Source: JANPCX01 sp050916095 (GTDB lineage: Bacteria; Pseudomonadota; Gammaproteobacteria; Burkholderiales; Burkholderiaceae_C). From it: DNA of 64,000 bases. The stretch lies in contig CP050901.1 in NCBI GenBank assembly GCA_050916095.1, positions 2,046,001-2,110,000 on the forward strand, in the 5' to 3' direction. This document shows, in pieces, positions 7,773-15,241 of the stretch; positions within the stretch are counted from its first letter, which is position 1, and the number at the start of each line of letters is the position of its first letter. The position numbers were made by a program, and so were the translations under genes. The notes under the pieces are model-generated. The model was not told where the DNA came from. It saw only the letters and a list, made by a program, of their open reading frames with translations, and did not search any database.

Positions 7773-8300
7773 ATGAATCAAACTGACGAATCTTCAAAAG
7801 ACCAAGCCACCAGGTTCGCCTGTGGCGAAATGGCGCTATGGGATGTGGCCGAAAAGGCAGGCTATGAAAACCTGAAGCAGCGTATTGCCTCGGGCGACAC
7901 CATGGCCGCGCAGGCCGCCACGTTGTGTACGTTGCTGCTGGCGGGCATTGGCGGTTCGCTGGCTTATGCGGTGAAGGTCTTTGAGCCTGTGCCGTCCCTC
8001 GTGGCGTGGGGAGCGGCGGCTTTTTGCGCCTACCTGTGCGTGCTGGCGGCTTTGTTGGTGCACCGGTGCATCAACACTGCGGATGCGCCAATGCTTTTCA
8101 ACGAACCCAAGAATGTGCTGGTGCCTGGGGCCACCTTGCAGTTGCAGCGGCCGGCAGAACTCGCCAATTTGCAGCAGCGCATTGATCAGATGATTGCGCG
8201 CAACAACACCCGGGCCACGGCACTGAACGGCATTCGTTATGCCGCCATCGCCAGCCCGCTGGTGTTCACCGCGGTTGCGGTGGTGGTGAGTTACCTGTAG
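7773..8300 (+). CDS. Membrane protein, possible superinfection-exclusion factor
   Basis: 175 residues. A soluble N-terminal helix region (1-45) is followed by two adjacent membrane helices (about 48-68 and 75-98), a soluble middle with a helical stretch, and a last membrane helix at 155-174. It is divergent from PL and lies between PL and the repressor, where phages often keep genes expressed in the lysogen. The layout loosely resembles membrane effector proteins of defence systems, but no motif proves this. Confidence 0.65.
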   Translation: MNQTDESSKDQATRFACGEMALWDVAEKAGYENLKQRIASGDTMAAQAATLCTLLLAGIGGSLAYAVKVFEPVPSLVAWGAAAFCAYLCVLAALLVHRCINTADAPMLFNEPKNVLVPGATLQLQRPAELANLQQRIDQMIARNNTRATALNGIRYAAIASPLVFTAVAVVVSYL

Positions 8301-8419
8301 TTAGGAATGGGAACGTCGCCACGCCTGTCGGGCGCGGGCTGCGGAAACGTGGGCAAAGGTTGGGGCTGGGGCGGGTTGGTGGCCATGGGTGTGTTTTGTT
8401 TTTTTTAAAGGAGAACCTG

Positions 8420-8881
8420 ATGAAAGTTGACTGGAAAGAGCCGGGTCGCGTCCTGGTATTTGAGGCGGAAACCGATGAAGAGTTGTCGGTGGTGGGATAT
8501 CTGTTGGGCGGTGCAGCGCTGGGCACGGGCTGGCAGCGGCCCAATGGCATGGTGGGTGGGCAACTCATGGGTGCGCCTGTGTTGCGCAAACCGTGTACCG
8601 ACGAGTGGACGCGGTCGGACTGGTTCCGGCGCAGCCATTGCGTAACGCACCACCGGCCTGGCCAAGTGTGGGTGGTTTGTGGTTTCGAGCTGGATGTGGC
8701 TCGCTTGTCTTACAACGCGGGCCCGCTGCCAACTGCCGAGGACTTAGCCCGTGCCGAGGCGGTGCGCAAGGCCGGAAGCAGCCTCTTCGATCTGTTTGGC
8801 TTTGTCCACCGTGAGTGGGCAAACAATGTGGCGGGGGCCGCTGCCGGGGTTGTTGGCGTCAAGCCAAAAGCGCAGGAATAG
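8420..8881 (+). CDS. Phage protein of unknown function
   Basis: 153 residues from MKVDWKEP, with a strong AAAGGAGA site. The middle has several Trp, His and Cys residues (RRSHCVTHHRPGQVW) that could bind metal. Its last 138 bases overlap, in antisense, the convergent gene at 8744-8995. Unknown function; position between PL and the repressor suggests a gene expressed in the lysogen. Confidence 0.6.
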   Translation: MKVDWKEPGRVLVFEAETDEELSVVGYLLGGAALGTGWQRPNGMVGGQLMGAPVLRKPCTDEWTRSDWFRRSHCVTHHRPGQVWVVCGFELDVARLSYNAGPLPTAEDLARAEAVRKAGSSLFDLFGFVHREWANNVAGAAAGVVGVKPKAQE

Positions 8882-8995
8882 CAGCCCGCCCTCCTCGTAC
8901 AACTCCAAGCAGTGGGGCCCTGGGTTAGGCTCCAGTCCGTGGAGTTTCATGAAGCTGTCGTTCTCTGCATCGTGTAAAAAGTGCTTTGCGGTCAT
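8744..8995 (-). CDS. Small phage protein convergent with its neighbour
   Basis: 83 residues from MTAKHFLH, acidic, with a compact beta-rich middle (HCLELYEEGGLLFLRFWLD). The ATG follows AAGGAGA at good spacing. It lies downstream of the repressor on the same strand and its 3' half is antisense to the 8420-8881 gene. Both genes have strong ribosome sites, so both are probably real. Function unknown. Confidence 0.6.
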   Translation of the reverse strand: MTAKHFLHDAENDSFMKLHGLEPNPGPHCLELYEEGGLLFLRFWLDANNPGSGPRHIVCPLTVDKAKQIEEAASGLAHRLGTG

Positions 8996-9101
8996 GTCGT
9001 CTCCTTGCTTGTTAGGGGTTTTCCTTGCCCCCAAGCGAGGGGGCACACTTAAACCGATGATTTACACGTTGTGGGGAATTTGTATATTTTCGCGCCCGTA
9101 C

Positions 9102-9512
9102 TCACGCCGCCAACTCGTTTGCAACGTCAAGACCAATGCTGCTGGCCAGGGTGATGAGCATGCCTTCTAAGCGCATCAGATCGTCTCGCGACAAAGACTG
9201 TACTTTTGCCTCGTCAATCTTTTCAAATGGCCAACCCGTTACACGATGGACCTGCTTAAGCATTGCGCCTGCTTCGGGTAGCGGCGGAATTTCAGCTGCG
9301 TCGTCAAGCCAGAGTCTTGGAAGCTCAAGCGCCTGCTCTATGGATCGGGCCACTTTTTCTCCGAACGACTTTTTCTCGTTTTTCAGTAGCTCAGGCCAAT
9401 ACGAGTAACCCTTGCCTGTCAACTCGGCCAATGTGGCGTAGTTCCAGCCTCGGGCTTTCATGAGCCTTTTAAGGTTTGCTCTGCGGATCATTGCGTCGTC
9501 ACTCATGGCCAT
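9102..9512 (-). CDS. Short CI-like repressor
   Basis: 136 residues. An N-terminal HTH (NLKRLMKARGWNYATLAELTGKGYSYWPELL) is followed by a C-terminal segment with WPFEKID and DLMRLEG that recurs in the prophage 2 repressor. No Ala-Gly cleavage site or peptidase domain of the LexA/CI kind is present, so RecA-driven cleavage seems unlikely. Divergent from the cro-like gene with operators between them. Start could also be 9506. Likely lysogeny repressor. Confidence 0.85.
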   Translation of the reverse strand: MAMSDDAMIRRANLKRLMKARGWNYATLAELTGKGYSYWPELLKNEKKSFGEKVARSIEQALELPRLWLDDAAEIPPLPEAGAMLKQVHRVTGWPFEKIDEAKVQSLSRDDLMRLEGMLITLASSIGLDVANELAA

Positions 9513-9530
9513 ATTGCAGCGCAAAGCAAA

Positions 9531-9574
9531 CACCGAATGGGGTAGTTGATCGAACCCACCAAACGGTGTAATAA
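9531..9574 (+). promoter_or_regulatory. Rightward promoter PR with two operators
   Basis: TTGATC (9546-9551), 17-base spacer, TAATAA (9569-9574). Operators CACCGAATGGGG (9531-9542) and CACCAAACGGTG (9557-9568) have centres 26 bases apart; the second lies inside the spacer. The -10 ends only six bases before the cro ATG at 9581, so the transcript may start at or next to the start codon. Confidence 0.75.
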
Positions 9575-9580
9575 TGGGGC

Positions 9581-9859
9581 ATGAACCTCCATAAATTTGT
9601 CTCTCCTTTGTCGATTGCCGAACGTCACTCGTTCGCGCAACGTTGTGGAACAACCTACAACCATCTCAGAAACGTCACCTTCAGCGGGCGCTCCTGCGGA
9701 ATTCCTCTGGCTTCGGCCATAGAGCGCGAGTCTGGCGGTGCTGTGCGGCGGTGGACATTGCGCAGGCACGACTGGCACCAAATTTGGCCAGAACTGATCG
9801 GCACCGAAGGCGCTCCGCCGGTGCCCGTCACCGAACCCGCCGCGCAGGAGGCGGCTTGA
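9581..9859 (+). CDS. Cro-like regulator of the YdaS family
   Basis: 92 residues. The sequence SIAERHSFAQRCGTTYNHLRNV...ASAIERESGGAVRRWTLRRHDW is characteristic of YdaS/Cro-type HTH proteins in phage control regions. It faces the repressor across shared operators. Likely antagonises the repressor at PR and PL during lytic growth. Possible leaderless mRNA (see promoter). Confidence 0.85.
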   Translation: MNLHKFVSPLSIAERHSFAQRCGTTYNHLRNVTFSGRSCGIPLASAIERESGGAVRRWTLRRHDWHQIWPELIGTEGAPPVPVTEPAAQEAA

Positions 9860-9860
9860 T

Positions 9861-10112
9861 ATGAAAAGCACATCAATTGCGTATGACGTCAGCGAGATCG
9901 ATGCGATGGGCCCTTCGGAGGTGGCGGGAGCGAAGCAGTTCGTCAGTGCCTGGATCCGGGGCGAAGGCCGTTGTAGGCGTCCCGCACCTCTGGATCCTGT
10001 GGATGGTGCTTCAACGCCACAGACGAAAGCGCGAGCAGGATGCCTATCGAGATGTCGTCGAATGCTTCGCCGCGTTCTTTCGCTGCGTTGGCTTGCCCGA
10101 CGTTTGCCATGA
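9861..10112 (+). CDS. Small phage protein (uncertain)
   Basis: 83 residues; the ATG follows GGAGGCGGC and overlaps the end of cro. The first 35 residues look like an ordinary soluble protein, the rest is Arg-rich and lies antisense to the better-supported gene at 9943-10236, so the true end may be only a fortuitous extension. Treated as possible. Confidence 0.35.
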   Translation: MKSTSIAYDVSEIDAMGPSEVAGAKQFVSAWIRGEGRCRRPAPLDPVDGASTPQTKARAGCLSRCRRMLRRVLSLRWLARRLP

Positions 10113-10236
10113 ACCCCATCAGCGCCGTCGCACTGTTTGGGGATACCGAAAGCACGGCCGTCGTCATCGCCAACAGGTGCTTGGTGGCATCGCGCAGTTC
10201 GGCAAGTTCTGTGCGTAATTTTTGGATTTCTTCCAT
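9943..10236 (-). CDS. Small coiled-coil phage protein
   Basis: 97 residues from MEEIQKLR. The first 25 residues form a heptad-like coiled coil; the rest is helical with PQDPEVRDAYNGL at the end. A clear AGGAGGG site precedes the ATG. It is transcribed leftward inside the otherwise rightward cro-cII region, antisense to any PR transcript. Unknown function; the antisense position could make it switch-regulated. Confidence 0.6.
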   Translation of the reverse strand: MEEIQKLRTELAELRDATKHLLAMTTAVLSVSPNSATALMGFMANVGQANAAKERGEAFDDISIGILLALSSVALKHHPQDPEVRDAYNGLRPGSRH

Positions 10237-10325
10237 GAGTGCCCTCCTGGGGCTGGTTGGTTGTGGAACTGCCAGCGTAACCCAGGCAGGGCGCTCGCCA
10301 ATTTTTGGATGGGGTGCTTGAAGCA

Positions 10326-10625
10326 ATGGCTGAACTTTGCAGCAGCGCGCTTGAAAGGTCACGCAAGGCGCACGCCATGGTCTTGCAGGCGATGCAAGAC
10401 GCCGGGACGGCCCGCAACGTGGCGCAAATTTTGGGCGTGAGCGAAAGCACCGTGAGCCGCACCAAAACCGAGAAGCTGGAGGACGCGCTGGTGTTGATTC
10501 ATCACTTGGGGTTCAAGGTGGTGCCCCAGGACATGCGCTGTTACCCAGCTGACTACGTGCAGGCGCTGCACGTCATGGCTCGCATGCACGTCCAGAACTC
10601 GCCAGAGACGCTGACATGGGATTGA
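10326..10625 (+). CDS. CII-like transcription activator
   Basis: 99 residues (an in-frame ATG at 10305 would add seven). Central HTH: TARNVAQILGVSESTVSR. The tail GFKVVPQDMRCY...LTWD matches that of the prophage 2 CII-like protein (GLKVVPADRICV...LTWD). Lambda CII activates the repressor and integrase promoters after infection; the same role is inferred here from the fold and position after cro. Confidence 0.75.
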   Translation: MAELCSSALERSRKAHAMVLQAMQDAGTARNVAQILGVSESTVSRTKTEKLEDALVLIHHLGFKVVPQDMRCYPADYVQALHVMARMHVQNSPETLTWD

Positions 10626-10651
10626 GCGCTTTGAAGCCAAAGGATGAATGA

Positions 10652-10933
10652 ATGCGGCCTTGTGGTGAGTTGCGTTTGAGATTAACTGGCGCTGTGGCTG
10701 ACTTTGAGCGGCATGGGGTGACCTGGCGGGCTTTGGCGCAGGGCCTTGGTGCGGAGCCAGCTTTGGTGAAGGAGACCGTGAAAAACATGGTGTCCGCCGG
10801 TGAGCTGGTGGTGGTTGGGCAGTGCCGCGAGCCGGGGGTTTTGCGGCCCATGAATCTTTACGCGCTGCCGACTTTTGGTGCGCTGCCGCTGTGTCGGGTG
10901 ATGCGTGTTTGGCCGCTTGCTTTGGCGGCTTAG
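10652..10933 (+). CDS. Winged-helix-like phage protein
   Basis: 93 residues. Residues 5-60 look like a winged helix (HGVTWRALAQGLGAEPALVKETVKNMVSAGELVVVG). It lies between the CII-like gene and the replication helicase, a place where phages keep small DNA-binding proteins. A weak AAGGA precedes the start. Function inferred as DNA binding only. Confidence 0.6.
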   Translation: MRPCGELRLRLTGAVADFERHGVTWRALAQGLGAEPALVKETVKNMVSAGELVVVGQCREPGVLRPMNLYALPTFGALPLCRVMRVWPLALAA

Positions 10934-10967
10934 AAAAAAACAACAGGTACTAGGATGACAACAACGA

Positions 10968-13550
10968 ATGAGAACGTGTGCCTTGGCAGCGCCGATTGAC
11001 TTTGCGGGCCTGGCGGCCGCGTTGCTGTTACGGGTGGACTCTCTGCTGCCTGTTTGGCTGCCGGGTGGCCGCTTTGATGGCAATGAATACAAGTGCGCTG
11101 ATTTGAGTGGGGGCAAGGGCGACAGCCTGTCGGTGAACATCAAAACCGGGGCTTGGGCTGACTTTGCCAACGATGGCGACCGGGGTGGTGATCTCACCAG
11201 TTTGCGTGCGGCGATTCGCGGTATCAACAATGCCCAGGCGGCACGCGAGTTGATGGCCGACTTGGGGTGGGAGCGTGAGGCGGTTCAGACGCCCGCACCA
11301 GCACCCGCGCAACAAAGGCCACCTGAACCGCAGCAAGGCGCGGCCAGCAAAAAGCGCAGCGAAAGCGATTGGCACCCGATAGTGCCGGTGCCCGCGAACA
11401 CGCCTGAGCCCACGTTCAACCACTGGCACCGTGGCCAGCCCTCGCACACCTGGGCGTACAGGTTTGAGGGCGAGCTGTTTGGTTATGTGTGCCGCTATGA
11501 CACGAGCGATGGTGGCAAGGAGATATTGCCCCACACCTGGTGCGAAGACGCGAGCGATGGCCGTGGCACGCGCCGCTGGCACTTCAAGCAGTGGGATGAC
11601 CCGAGGCCGCTTTACGTGCCTGCCACGACGCTGGGCGGCGATTCGGCATTGCCTGTGGTCGTGTTTGAGGGCGAGAAGTGCACAGCGGCCGTTCACAAAC
11701 TGTTGGGCTGCACTGAGTTTTACTGTGTGAGCTGGCCGGGTGGGGGCAAGGCCTGGCCCAAAGCAGCTTGGCGTTTGATTGCTGGCCGCAGGGTGGTTTT
11801 GTGGCCGGATGCCGATGCGAAGCGACAGCGACTGAGCAAGGATGAGCGGGAAGCGGGCGTTGATCCAGCCTCCAAGCCTCTGTTGCCGCTGGAGCGACAG
11901 CCTGGTTGGGAAACCATGGTGGGTATTGGCGGCCACCTGATGGTTGAGCATGGTTGCAGCGTTTTCATGTGCCGCATTCACGACCTTGAGGGGCTACCTG
12001 ATGGCTGGGACGTGGCGGATGCAATTTCGCAAGGCTGGGATGCGGAGATGGTGCGCAATTTCATTCTCACGGCCTCGCCACTGAAGCCGCCTGATGCCGC
12101 CGCAGGCAATGCGGTTGCCGAACAGGGCGCGGCGCGGGCGTCCGCTGGCGCTGGCAACAAGGGCATTCCTCAAGAGCCCTCTTGGTGGCGCGAAGTGGTG
12201 ACGACGGGCAGCAACCGAGCTCCCGCCAAGGTGCGGGAAAACATTTTGCTGGCCATGGATGGCAAAACCATGCCAGACGGTAGCTATTGCCCTGGCATTC
12301 CAGGCCTACGAGGGTTGGTGGTGTTCAACGAATTTTCAAATGCCGTGGTGAAGACACGAGCGCCCCCTTGGGGAGGCGCTGCGGGCGCTTGGGAGGAGGA
12401 GGACGAATTGGAGATGGGGCGGTGGTTGAACAGTGAGCACGGATTGCCGCCCATGAACGTGCAAACTTTATCGGAGGCAGTGTTGATGATTGCAAAGCGC
12501 CACAGGCATCACCCCGCGCGGGAGTACTTTTTGAAGCTGCAAGGCACTTGGGATGGAGAGAGGCGCTTGGGGGGCTGGCTTGAGCGAGCGGTTCGCCAGC
12601 AGCCGCTGCCTGATGGCGACCCGTTGAAGGAGTATTTGAAGCGTGTTGGTGCTTGGGTTTTGATGGGCATTTGCGCCCGTGTTTTGCCAACCCAGATGAA
12701 AGGCGCAGAGGTTGTTCGTGGCCCTGGCACAAAGTTTGATTACATGATGATTTTGGAGGGTGGACAGGGGGTTGGGAAATCAACGTTGGCCCGAATTTTG
12801 GGCTTGGATTGGTTTGCAGACACCGGCCTGAATTTGGACAACAAGGACAGTTTTCAAAACTTGCAGGGGGTGCTTGTGTACGAGTGGAGTGAGATGGACT
12901 CACTGAATCGCTCAGACGTGGCCAAGGTGAAGCAATTCATCAGCTCGCAAAAGGACAGGTTCCGTGCGCCATTTGATCGGCGGCCCAAAGACTATCCGCG
13001 TCAGGTTGTGTTTGTAGGTACCACAAACGAGTCCCACTACTTGACCGACGGCAGTGGTAACCGGCGTTTTTGGCCCGTGGAGGTGACTCGCAGGGTGGAC
13101 TTGGCCTACGTCAAGGAAAACCTGGAGCAGCTTTACGCTGAGGCGCTGGAATACCTTGCTCGGGGCTATAGGTTTCACCCGACACCTGACGAGCAAAACG
13201 AGCTATTCAACCCGCAGCAAGCCGAGCGCGCTGTGGAGGGTGGAATTGAATCAGCGATTCGGCGCTTTTTGTACGACGAAGACCAGAAAACAGGCATCAA
13301 TGGCATCAACGGTTCGCTGATTTCTGAGGTGACGTTGGGCGATTTGCTTTTGGGTTTTGGTATCAGCGTGGACAAACAAACCACGCCCTTGATGAAACAA
13401 GCAAGTGCCGCTTTGGGTCGGTTGGGCTGGAAGCGGTGGCGCGGGGCAAAACGCGAGGACGAATCACGACCTTGGGTTTACCGCAGGCCTGGCGCTAGCG
13501 ACAGTGTTGGTGATGCGCCTGACCGAAGTGACGACTCTGCGCCATGGTGA
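10968..13550 (+). CDS. Primase-helicase, VirE/VapE-type
   Basis: 860 residues. The first 350 form a primase-like part: a nucleotide-handling fold with VVFEGEKCTAAVHKLLG and VVLWPDAD, typical of TOPRIM-containing phage primases. The C-terminal VirE domain has Walker A GGQGVGKST (about 598-606), Walker B-like VLVYEWSEMD and an arginine-rich FVGTTNE sensor. It is the only obvious replication protein of prophage 1 and presumably primes and unwinds DNA at the origin. Linker at 105-125 carries palindrome site 2. Confidence 0.9.
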   Translation: MRTCALAAPIDFAGLAAALLLRVDSLLPVWLPGGRFDGNEYKCADLSGGKGDSLSVNIKTGAWADFANDGDRGGDLTSLRAAIRGINNAQAARELMADLGWEREAVQTPAPAPAQQRPPEPQQGAASKKRSESDWHPIVPVPANTPEPTFNHWHRGQPSHTWAYRFEGELFGYVCRYDTSDGGKEILPHTWCEDASDGRGTRRWHFKQWDDPRPLYVPATTLGGDSALPVVVFEGEKCTAAVHKLLGCTEFYCVSWPGGGKAWPKAAWRLIAGRRVVLWPDADAKRQRLSKDEREAGVDPASKPLLPLERQPGWETMVGIGGHLMVEHGCSVFMCRIHDLEGLPDGWDVADAISQGWDAEMVRNFILTASPLKPPDAAAGNAVAEQGAARASAGAGNKGIPQEPSWWREVVTTGSNRAPAKVRENILLAMDGKTMPDGSYCPGIPGLRGLVVFNEFSNAVVKTRAPPWGGAAGAWEEEDELEMGRWLNSEHGLPPMNVQTLSEAVLMIAKRHRHHPAREYFLKLQGTWDGERRLGGWLERAVRQQPLPDGDPLKEYLKRVGAWVLMGICARVLPTQMKGAEVVRGPGTKFDYMMILEGGQGVGKSTLARILGLDWFADTGLNLDNKDSFQNLQGVLVYEWSEMDSLNRSDVAKVKQFISSQKDRFRAPFDRRPKDYPRQVVFVGTTNESHYLTDGSGNRRFWPVEVTRRVDLAYVKENLEQLYAEALEYLARGYRFHPTPDEQNELFNPQQAERAVEGGIESAIRRFLYDEDQKTGINGINGSLISEVTLGDLLLGFGISVDKQTTPLMKQASAALGRLGWKRWRGAKREDESRPWVYRRPGASDSVGDAPDRSDDSAPW
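11283..11298. repeat. Dispersed palindrome site 2
   Basis: GTTCAGACGCCCGCAC, two mismatches to the consensus. In the Pro/Ala linker of the primase-helicase. Confidence 0.45.
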
Positions 13551-13970
13551 TGGCGGCATTTTTTAGTTTTACTGAATAGGTCGGTTCTTGTAGGGTCAGT
13601 GCCCAATGAGAACTCTGAATTTAACCCGCCCAACGCAGGGCACCAACCAAAGGAACAATGACAACTGCTCGTTCTGACCAGTGAGCGGCGGCGTGCCGGA
13701 AAAGGTCGGGGTGGTTTTTTGCTGAACTTATGTAGCGAATTTGCGACCAGGCGCGCCTGGATGTCCGGCTGTCCACGTGTCCACGTGTTTTGCATTGAGT
13801 CCTGGAAGTTGCATAAAAGCAATCTTGGGGTTCAGGGCGGAGCTTTGTCGAAAACGCTGGCTGTCCCGGATGTCCTTCACAAAGCGCAGGCGGGCATGTG
13901 TGGGCGCAGGCAGGCCCGCGCGCCTGAGTGAGTGCATGTATTCATTACTCAATGTAATTGAGGTGGACAG
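13551..13970. other. Gap after primase-helicase, no supported gene
   Basis: About 420 bases without a convincing gene. It holds a 6-bp palindrome CTCAAT-GTA-ATTGAG (13948-13962) just before the next gene, a tandem GTCCACGT repeat near 13770, and an AAAGGAACA ribosome-like site before an eight-codon frame near 13658. The end of the helicase gene plus this gap could contain an origin or a late-gene control region; nothing proves it. Confidence 0.4.
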
Positions 13971-14267
13971 ATGGACAGAAAGAGAAGCTGGGTGTTTATG
14001 AAGGAACACATGCCACGTGTGGTGAGCATGCTGCAAGAGCGGAGAACCAAGGGGGAGGGTGCCCACATAGACGAATGCTGGAAGCGTGGCGTCATTGCGC
14101 AAGAGCCGGGTTGGTTCTATGCGCGTGAGGCTGGGGTATCAGTGGGTACGCCCTTCGATGGTACCGAGGCAGAACAGATTGTTCGCATGGCCGCATCACT
14201 GCCTGGTGCGGCGGGGCAGGCATTGCTGTTACTCAAGGGGGATGGTGGCAATGCACACACTCCATGA
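13971..14267 (+). CDS. Phage protein of unknown function
   Basis: 98 residues, preceded by GAGGTGG. Contains a helical N-terminus and HIDECWKRGVIAQEPGWFYARE. Lies between replication and packaging genes where late-gene activators often sit, but no HTH is evident. Unknown. Confidence 0.55.
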   Translation: MDRKRSWVFMKEHMPRVVSMLQERRTKGEGAHIDECWKRGVIAQEPGWFYAREAGVSVGTPFDGTEAEQIVRMAASLPGAAGQALLLLKGDGGNAHTP

Positions 14268-14466
14268 CAACACAAGCATTCAGGTGTCAGTCAGCACGCG
14301 TTGGCAGACCCTCGACCTGCCTTGGTCGAAGGTGCGATGCGACTACCTCATGCGCTTCTTTGGGCAGGTGGGTCTTGACGACGCAACCAAGGAACTGACA
14401 GCACACGGTGCGTGGCGCGGTGATTGTGATGGCGGCACCTTGTTTCTCAAGGTGAACGCAGACTGA
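14251..14466 (+). CDS. Small phage protein
   Basis: 71 residues from MHTLHDNT, chosen because AAGGGG lies about ten bases upstream; an ATG nine bases earlier has no room for a ribosome site. It overlaps the end of the previous gene. Beta-rich, unknown function. Confidence 0.5.
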   Translation: MHTLHDNTSIQVSVSTRWQTLDLPWSKVRCDYLMRFFGQVGLDDATKELTAHGAWRGDCDGGTLFLKVNAD

Positions 14467-14620
14467 AATAGTTTTAACCCAATGGAGGGTGTTTGGCATA
14501 TTTATCGACCATGCCCCACCCCCCATTAGGTACTCCCACAGCCCTAAGCGATACGGGTAATTCGGCCCCCGTCGTTTCGCTAGTGGGTGGCTGGGGGAAA
14601 AGTGAACCAATAGGTGAACT
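14467..14620. other. Intergenic region before terminase, possible cos region
   Basis: 154 bases directly upstream of the small terminase gene, where lambda-type phages place cos. It has a C-rich stretch facing a G-rich one and a small hairpin ACGGG/CCCGT (14553-14572). This is position-based suspicion only; no known cos sequence was recognised. Confidence 0.3.
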
Positions 14621-15241
14621 GTGGCACGTGAACTGATCACCCAGGCTGAGTACGCACGTCGGCGTGGCGTTGCCAAGTCGGCGGTAGCCAAGGCCGTGAA
14701 GGAAGAGCGCATCACGCTCTTCGACGGGATGATTGATCCTGAGATTGCCGACATTCAATGGGCACGCAACACCCGCGCACGTGCCGACAGCGCGAAGGCA
14801 CCAAAGGGTGGCAGCGACACGACGCCAGAAGCGCAATCGCACAGCAGCCGCAGCGACTACGACCTGCACCGAACCCGCCGGGAAAAAGCAGACGCATCTC
14901 GTTCCGAAATTGCGCTTGCCAAAGAAGCGGGCGAACTGATGGAGCGCAAGCGCGGCGTGCAAGCCGCCTTCACCGCCTTTCGAGCCCTGCGAGACAGCGG
15001 CATGCTGGTGGGTCGCAAGGTATCCACGCGTCTGGTGCCTCTCACTGAACCGCGCGAGATCCAGCTCGTGATCGACGCCGAGCTGCGCGAGGTCTTCACC
15101 GTGTTCGCCAAGCGCACCCTGGCGACATTGGCTGCAGCGCTGCAGGGGACGGGCGTTGAGATGCCGCCTGATCTGCTCGCCACCGAAGAGCCAGCCGATG
15201 AGCAGGCATCCGATCTTGAGGCGTGGGAGGGAGTCCCATGA
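14621..15241 (+). CDS. terS: Terminase small subunit (Nu1-like)
   Basis: 206 residues with a GTG start after AGGTGA. N-terminal HTH for cos/pac recognition (ITQAEYARRRGVAKSAVAKAVKEERI), then a charged helical region for oligomerisation and a C-terminal acidic tail. Overlaps the large subunit by four bases (ATGA), the standard packaging pair. Confidence 0.85.
   Translation: MARELITQAEYARRRGVAKSAVAKAVKEERITLFDGMIDPEIADIQWARNTRARADSAKAPKGGSDTTPEAQSHSSRSDYDLHRTRREKADASRSEIALAKEAGELMERKRGVQAAFTAFRALRDSGMLVGRKVSTRLVPLTEPREIQLVIDAELREVFTVFAKRTLATLAAALQGTGVEMPPDLLATEEPADEQASDLEAWEGVP

Noticed and set aside
9029..9050. TGCCCCC/GGGGGCA hairpin as terminator of the repressor gene
   Set aside because: No T tract follows on the minus strand; left as an unassigned inverted repeat in the 106-base gap between repressor and the next gene.
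10556..10571. Ninth palindrome-like site GTGCAGGCGCTGCAC
   Set aside because: One base shorter than the consensus centre, so half-sites are out of register; not counted.
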